Below are positions 55,901-61,900 of a stretch of 64,000 bases of DNA, one piece after another. Under the pieces are notes generated by a model. That model made no database searches. It worked only from the letters and a program-made list of their open reading frames with translations, and was not told the origin of the DNA. The position numbers and the translations under genes are program-made. How positions within the stretch are numbered: the first letter of the stretch is position 1; the number at the start of each line of letters is the position of its first letter. This DNA comes from Lycorma delicatula (taxonomy: Eukaryota; Arthropoda; Insecta; Hemiptera; Fulgoridae): contig NC_134455.1 in assembly GCF_047948215.1 (NCBI RefSeq), forward strand, positions 74,611,689 to 74,675,688, given 5' to 3'.

Positions 55901-58900
55901 AGGATGTTCAGAAAATATTAATTCTCTGTAATCTCCATGAAGCTTTTGCATTGTTTAAACATAGGTATCTATTACTGAAAATAGGATTTTCAAAGTTCTT
56001 TGAACTTAGGCCTACTTACTGTGTTCTTGCAGGTGCAACTGGAACCACGAGTGTTTGTGTATGTACAATGCACCAGAACTTACGGTTGTGCATTGTAGAA
56101 TGAAAAAACTGGTAGCCGGTGATAGAGCAATTAAGTCTTACAAAAATATTATGACATATGTAGTGTATATTATTCCAACTGAAGCTTGCTACTTTGGAAA
56201 TTGCAAAAATTGTCCTGGGTTTGAGGAAATCAAGGGAAGGTTTGAGGAAGCTTTTGAGCTCAATGTATTGAAAACATTACCTACAAACAGTGGATACAAG
56301 TTGACAAAAGTACATTTCTCAAGAAATTAGTCAAACCACTGAAGAATTCATAAGTATACTTTTTGAAAAACTTCCGAAACTTCTTCAATACTCATTTCTT
56401 TCTGGTCAACAGTCCAGTTAGTTACCTCACCCATTTTAAGCAATCTCTGAAAGAAAGTGAATGAATCTGCGACTTTGTTGAGAACTATTCATTCATTCTC
56501 CAGGATACAGCCAGGGTTTCCAATGGAACAATGCACAGGCAACACACTCACAGTTCACTCCTTTACAATCTATTTCCAAGATCCAACAACAAAAATATTG
56601 ATGCATACATCTCTTGTCATAATTTCTGACTGTCTCACACATAACACAATAGCTGTGCACCTTTTACAGAAATATTTATTTGTTTTCATGCAGTCTTATT
56701 TTACCACAAAACCAAGCCTGATCTATTACTACAGTGATAGTGCTGCCTCTCGGTACAAAAACAGACTCAATTTTCTCAACCCTTGTTACCATGAATCAAA
56801 CTTTGGGATCAAAGCAGAGTGGCATTTTTTTGCCACATCTCATGGCAAAAGTGCATATAATGGAGTGGGAGGGACTGTTAAAAGACTTGCAGCTAGAGCA
56901 AGTCTTCAAATAACTTACAGTGACCAGATCATGACTCCATGACAGCTGTATGACTGGGCAAATGAACACATTGAGTCGATACATTTCCATTACAATATAA
57001 TTGAACAGCATAAAGGAGAAGAGGAGGCTTTGAAGAGAAGGACAGTAACAGCAAGAACTATACCAGGTACTCAGAAACTCCACTCTTTTGTTTCACTGAA
57101 CAAGAATCAAGTGCAAGTGATGATGTTTTCATTTTCTAACAAATCAGCAGTAGAAGCACATCAAATATTGAGGATGATCTTTAATTCACAGAAATGGTTA
57201 GGGTGTTTTCTTGACTCAAATGAGGAAAATCAAACAGTTAAAGTTTAATGAAGTTCTTACATCCATGTGAACCTTCACCTTCCTTCCACTACCCAGATTT
57301 TGAGGATGTCTTAAAGTACATAGGAGTGATGTTATTTCAAAAGCAGATCCCAGGGTAAACCCAACAGGAAGAGTTTATTACCTCTCAAAGCAAGAAGTGG
57401 ACAATGCTAACCAGAAGTTGTAAAATGAAGTCTACACTGTGTAATTTTTCTGTAAATAATTTTGGAAGCTATATGAACTGCAGTTAAGTGGTGAGTACGT
57501 ACAAATTCATTATATTATTTCACCATGATCACATTCCAATCCCATTATAAAATGTCCCACATGTACAACACTTAGGAAAAAGAAAAAATTTTTTTCAACT
57601 TTTAAAAAAATTTTTGGATATATTCAAGGTCAAATAAATGTTTTGGTTACCTTGAACTATTAATGTCACAAAATCTTGCCAAGCAATGTATCACATGAAA
57701 GCCCATTTCAAGAACATTAAAATGACACCAAATTGAGCTCTCCTAGCTCTTATAGGAGCAGAGAAAATTAATCTTTTGTAATTACCTGAACCTTAATTTT
57801 TACAATTTTTTCACTTTTTTACGAGGTCCTACACAAAAAACTGAGTGACTGAAAAATCTGAAAAAAATATTTTTTGCATCACTTTATAGATATATTCAAT
57901 CCTGTGAATTTTTTTGAAATTGGTGATGGTCAAATTGTGAGGCTTGCTGATTTGACCATAAAGTGGCCAAATTACCTAAAATGGTGTTAGTTAGTGCATT
58001 TATAGTGATCGCACTGTAGTTTTTTGAGAATGCTAATGGTCAGTCTGTTCTGATCTTATGAGATCGATATGTACTGCTGTTGCAGACATTTCTTAATAAT
58101 GAACTTTGTCAGGATTGTGTCAACATGCCTGGTATGGTTCCAACAGCATGGCGCTACCACCCAAGCAGTATAAATTCCATGGCAGTCATCCAAAAAAAAT
58201 GTTTTCTCAACATGTCATCTTTCGTTTCAGAGATGTTGCACGGCCTTCCTGCTCGCCTTTAGAAACTCTCCATTTGAAAGAGAAAGTTTATACCAACCAA
58301 CCTCACACTGTACAGGAACTGCAAAATTTCATCTGAGCAGAAATGCATGCAGTTCCAGTGGATCAGCTGAGGAAAGTCATGGATGACGTCAGACAATGTA
58401 CCTTACCGCAGACACTGTGCAAAGATGTACCTTACCACTAATAATGATCACTTGCATGTTATCTTCAAAACATGAGTTGAAAAATAAATGCTTGTCCTTG
58501 TTCTTTACAATGGTATACCTAGTTAGTATTTTGTTTACAATTAAAGTCTCATTTTCAAGTTTTATATTGTCTAATTGTTTTGCTCCATTCTCTGTATACA
58601 AATAAAACTCTTTTATATGATGGTCTCAATGATGGAAAAATAATAATGGCAGAATATGAAATGAAAATAATGCTAAATTAACAAAAGTTAATTTGGGTAG
58701 GAACCAATAATATTTATACAGCAAGAATTGAACAAGTAAAATAATACAGGTACTTAGCTATCATGTTTGCAGAAGATTACAAGAATGAAAATGAAGTAAA
58801 AACTAGAATATAGTAATTAAGGAAGTGTTTAATAGAAAAAAATTTGCATAGTAGAAAGTTAGAATAGAGAATACTTTTTAGAGAATTACTTAGTTAAAGA

Positions 58901-61900
58901 ATAGAAAGCTATTACGTAGTGAGTTGAACTTGAAGAGTCTTGTGAATGTTAAGAATGCAAAAACAAAAAGGAACGGTTGGAGGTACATGAAATGTGTGCA
59001 GAGAGAATTAGAGAATAAGTTTAAATAGGACAATTGTCAATTCAGAAAAAGAAAGCTAATCAACTGGGCCATATGAAAGGAGAGAAATATTGATTAAAAC
59101 AGTGATACAAATAGCAGTAGAATTTAAAAAGAAGAAATTCCATAAAATATTAATAATGTTGGATAATGTAAAAAAAAAAAATGTGAGGTTTTGAGAACTG
59201 AAAAGTTTTGTTGGGAGTAAAAGAGAATGACATGATGTAAGGGATGCATCAAGACAGATATGATGCTATAAAGATCAGAATATTTCATTGTTAAAGCGCT
59301 GTTTAGTTAATTTCAGAGGTTGTTGGATGTAATCTAGTTAAGTCCAGTTAAAATTTGTAATCCAATTGATGTCTCTTTGTGAATTCTAGTTTTAACCTTG
59401 TCATTATTAAGAAATTAAAGACAATGTGGTGGTGTGATGTTAGAAACATTACAGTCTTGTGTATTATTGCCTGCCTATAAAGAAATGAGCTATTTCACTC
59501 ATATTTAAGTGTTAAATATATTTAAATATATGAACATATTTAAAAGTATATCTTTAAATCAGAAAATAACTTATTTTAACGTTTTTATATAAATATTTTC
59601 AGAATATAATTTATGTTTTTATAAAAATGCAGCATTAGATGAACTAGTTTTTTTATTCTTAACATGAGTATTGTTATATATGTTTTTTATTAACATTTTC
59701 AAAATAATGTTTAGGAAAATAGTTGTAGTAGTTTTCATGATCCTTTTTCATTGAGAAAAAGAAACCTAAACATTAAAGAAAAGGAAATCATGGTATATAT
59801 GCCATATGGTATCATATGCTATATGAAACAGTGAAATTCCTATACTTAACCATGAAGAATTTATTTGCCTTTGCTCCACTGACTAAGCCCTGTGAATTAC
59901 AACAATAATCTGCTTATCATCAATAGTCACTTGATATAAAAAAATATGAATCAGATAGTGCAGCATTGGCAGACTGCAGGCTATTCTTACTAAGCAAAAC
60001 TTACACAGTAATATTTCAGCTTCAAATCTAAGTCCACTACTGGCTAGGAACAGAGGGGGTGGTGTAGCAACCGGACACGCTACGAGGCGGGATCTTCTCC
60101 CCTTGGGGGGGAATCGAGATGCAAATCTAAGTCCCTCCCTTGTAGACCAGACTGGAATCCATAATATATAACCTAAGTCTAGGATTTGAACTGTAGTTGA
60201 GTTCATTAAGGGAACTAGGACTAAATTTCATTGTTGTGAACAACATTTTTGTCTTGAATTTCAAGACATTCACAGGAATTGGCTCAATAATGTGGAACTA
60301 GGCATGGGTTTTGTGCTTCCGCAAACTTGGTTAGCAAGTTCAGAGGGCAATGATGTAGGACATTCAAGATGTCCGGATGAGGCCTATAGTGAAGGCAAAA
60401 GCTGAGACAACTAATCACCGATGTAAATGTCTACTGAGGCATTTACATTGGTGGCATCCCAGTGAGGCCAGGCTTATTAGGGGTCAAAGCCCATCATGGC
60501 AAGGAAGGGGGGGTGGCGGTGACCGGAATGTCACTAGGCGGGTGTTGTCCCCTACAGGGTTGGGATTCAAATCTAAGTCCAGTTTGCACTCATGTAAATA
60601 CCAGAATATCCATTTAAATCAATCTTACTTTCATTTAATGGAGCTGTGCTAAGCGCAGTGGATTTCTATGAGGGATAGAACCAGGAACTTGATCCAATCT
60701 AAGATCATCCAATTTTGTGGTAGGTATGCCCAGGTTTGAGCTTAAGGACAACATAAAACAGAAACTATCTCCAGTATAATGAGATATGAGATGCCCTCTG
60801 GGTTTGAATATGAAATTTTCATACCGTCCTGAGAAATAAGGTTTACCATTACTCCAAATCTGCCAACTGAGATTTTAGAATTTTGACATTATTTCTATAC
60901 TGTTAATATATTGTGGATATAAATCATAAATATTTCTTCTATGCTCAGTTTTTGCTTCTTTCAAATATACCTTAACAGTCAACTAGCTACTTTGTATTTT
61001 TCGCTTCCTTTAGAAGTATAAGAATAAAAATTAAAGTATAAATGGAACAGAATATCTTGTTTTATGAAAATGAAACATGGATGATGAGACAAGGAAGATG
61101 GATTGGATTGAGGCTTTTGAACCTCAATCCCAGTCTGGAGAAAGTAAGATGGGCAAATAAAGTATTAAATGCGGAAGTAATGAACAGGGCTAAAGAAGAA
61201 AGAACATGTATGTGGGAAGTTCACAAAAGAAAGGGAAACTGGTTAGAACATGTGGTTAGAAGAAATGGAATTTTTTGACAATTGCGTTGGGAGGGAAAGG
61301 AACTGAGGAGAAGGAAGGAGAAAGGAAGTGAGGAAGAAAAAGAGTGAAGTTAATAGGTGAGGTGAAGATTAGGAAGCTACTAAGGATGAAAGATAAGGCT
61401 TGGGACAGAAATGAATGGAGCGAGTGGTGCCATAAGGGACCTGTCACCATTCTGAACATCAGGTGATGAGAGAATAAAATATGCTTATTTTGTATTCTCT
61501 GTATTTTAGGTAGATTTTATAAGAAAACTATCTATTGTAATGGGTACCATGATTTGACTTATGGAAAATTTTGACATATCTTTGTGTTTCACATCTCTCA
61601 GACACCAAAAACACCATCAGTTCAAAAGTTTATATATATATATATATATTCCACTTTCTTGTGTACACGATAACTGCCGTAATTTTGTGCCAATCACTTT
61701 CAAATTGATATGTGAAACATAACAACCCAAAATCTCGGTCAAGCTCATCAGTGGGAAAAATCGGACCATGGGGGGTGGAAATGGAGGGATCATTTTCGAA
61801 AAAACAAAATATTGTTATAACTTATTAAGTAAAATATTGAATTTTTTAAATTCCCTACTAATCTGGATAACAGCCTAAAACATATCTAAGTGAAGTTTTT

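Larger units (their letters stand above)
53940..58440 (+). pseudogene. Transposase relic of the outer element, split in two
   Basis: 5' half (53940-54294): LLISDEEHFHLNGYVNNQNF then RYWAAENLCMLYEKPLHSEK (first Asp in SDE). 3' half (57975-58440): FFENANGQSV, the second Asp position in WFQQHGATT (Asp changed to His), then VYTNQPHTVQELQNFI at the end. The usual third-Asp region is recognisable only as a damaged stretch near 58200-58260. Family: IS630/Tc1/mariner, of the type with 'HLNGYVN.QN.RYW'. Confidence 0.75.
53589..58600 (+). mobile_element. Mariner-group transposon interrupted by another element
   Basis: Left end TATACTGGGTGGAGCAGAAA (from about 53588) pairs with the reverse complement of the right end, TATACAGAGAATGGAGCAAA (to about 58598). 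About 1.3 kb of this element remains, split by the 3.7-kb insertion at 54295-57968. Coding parts on both sides join in order, which fixes the nesting. Confidence 0.8.
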
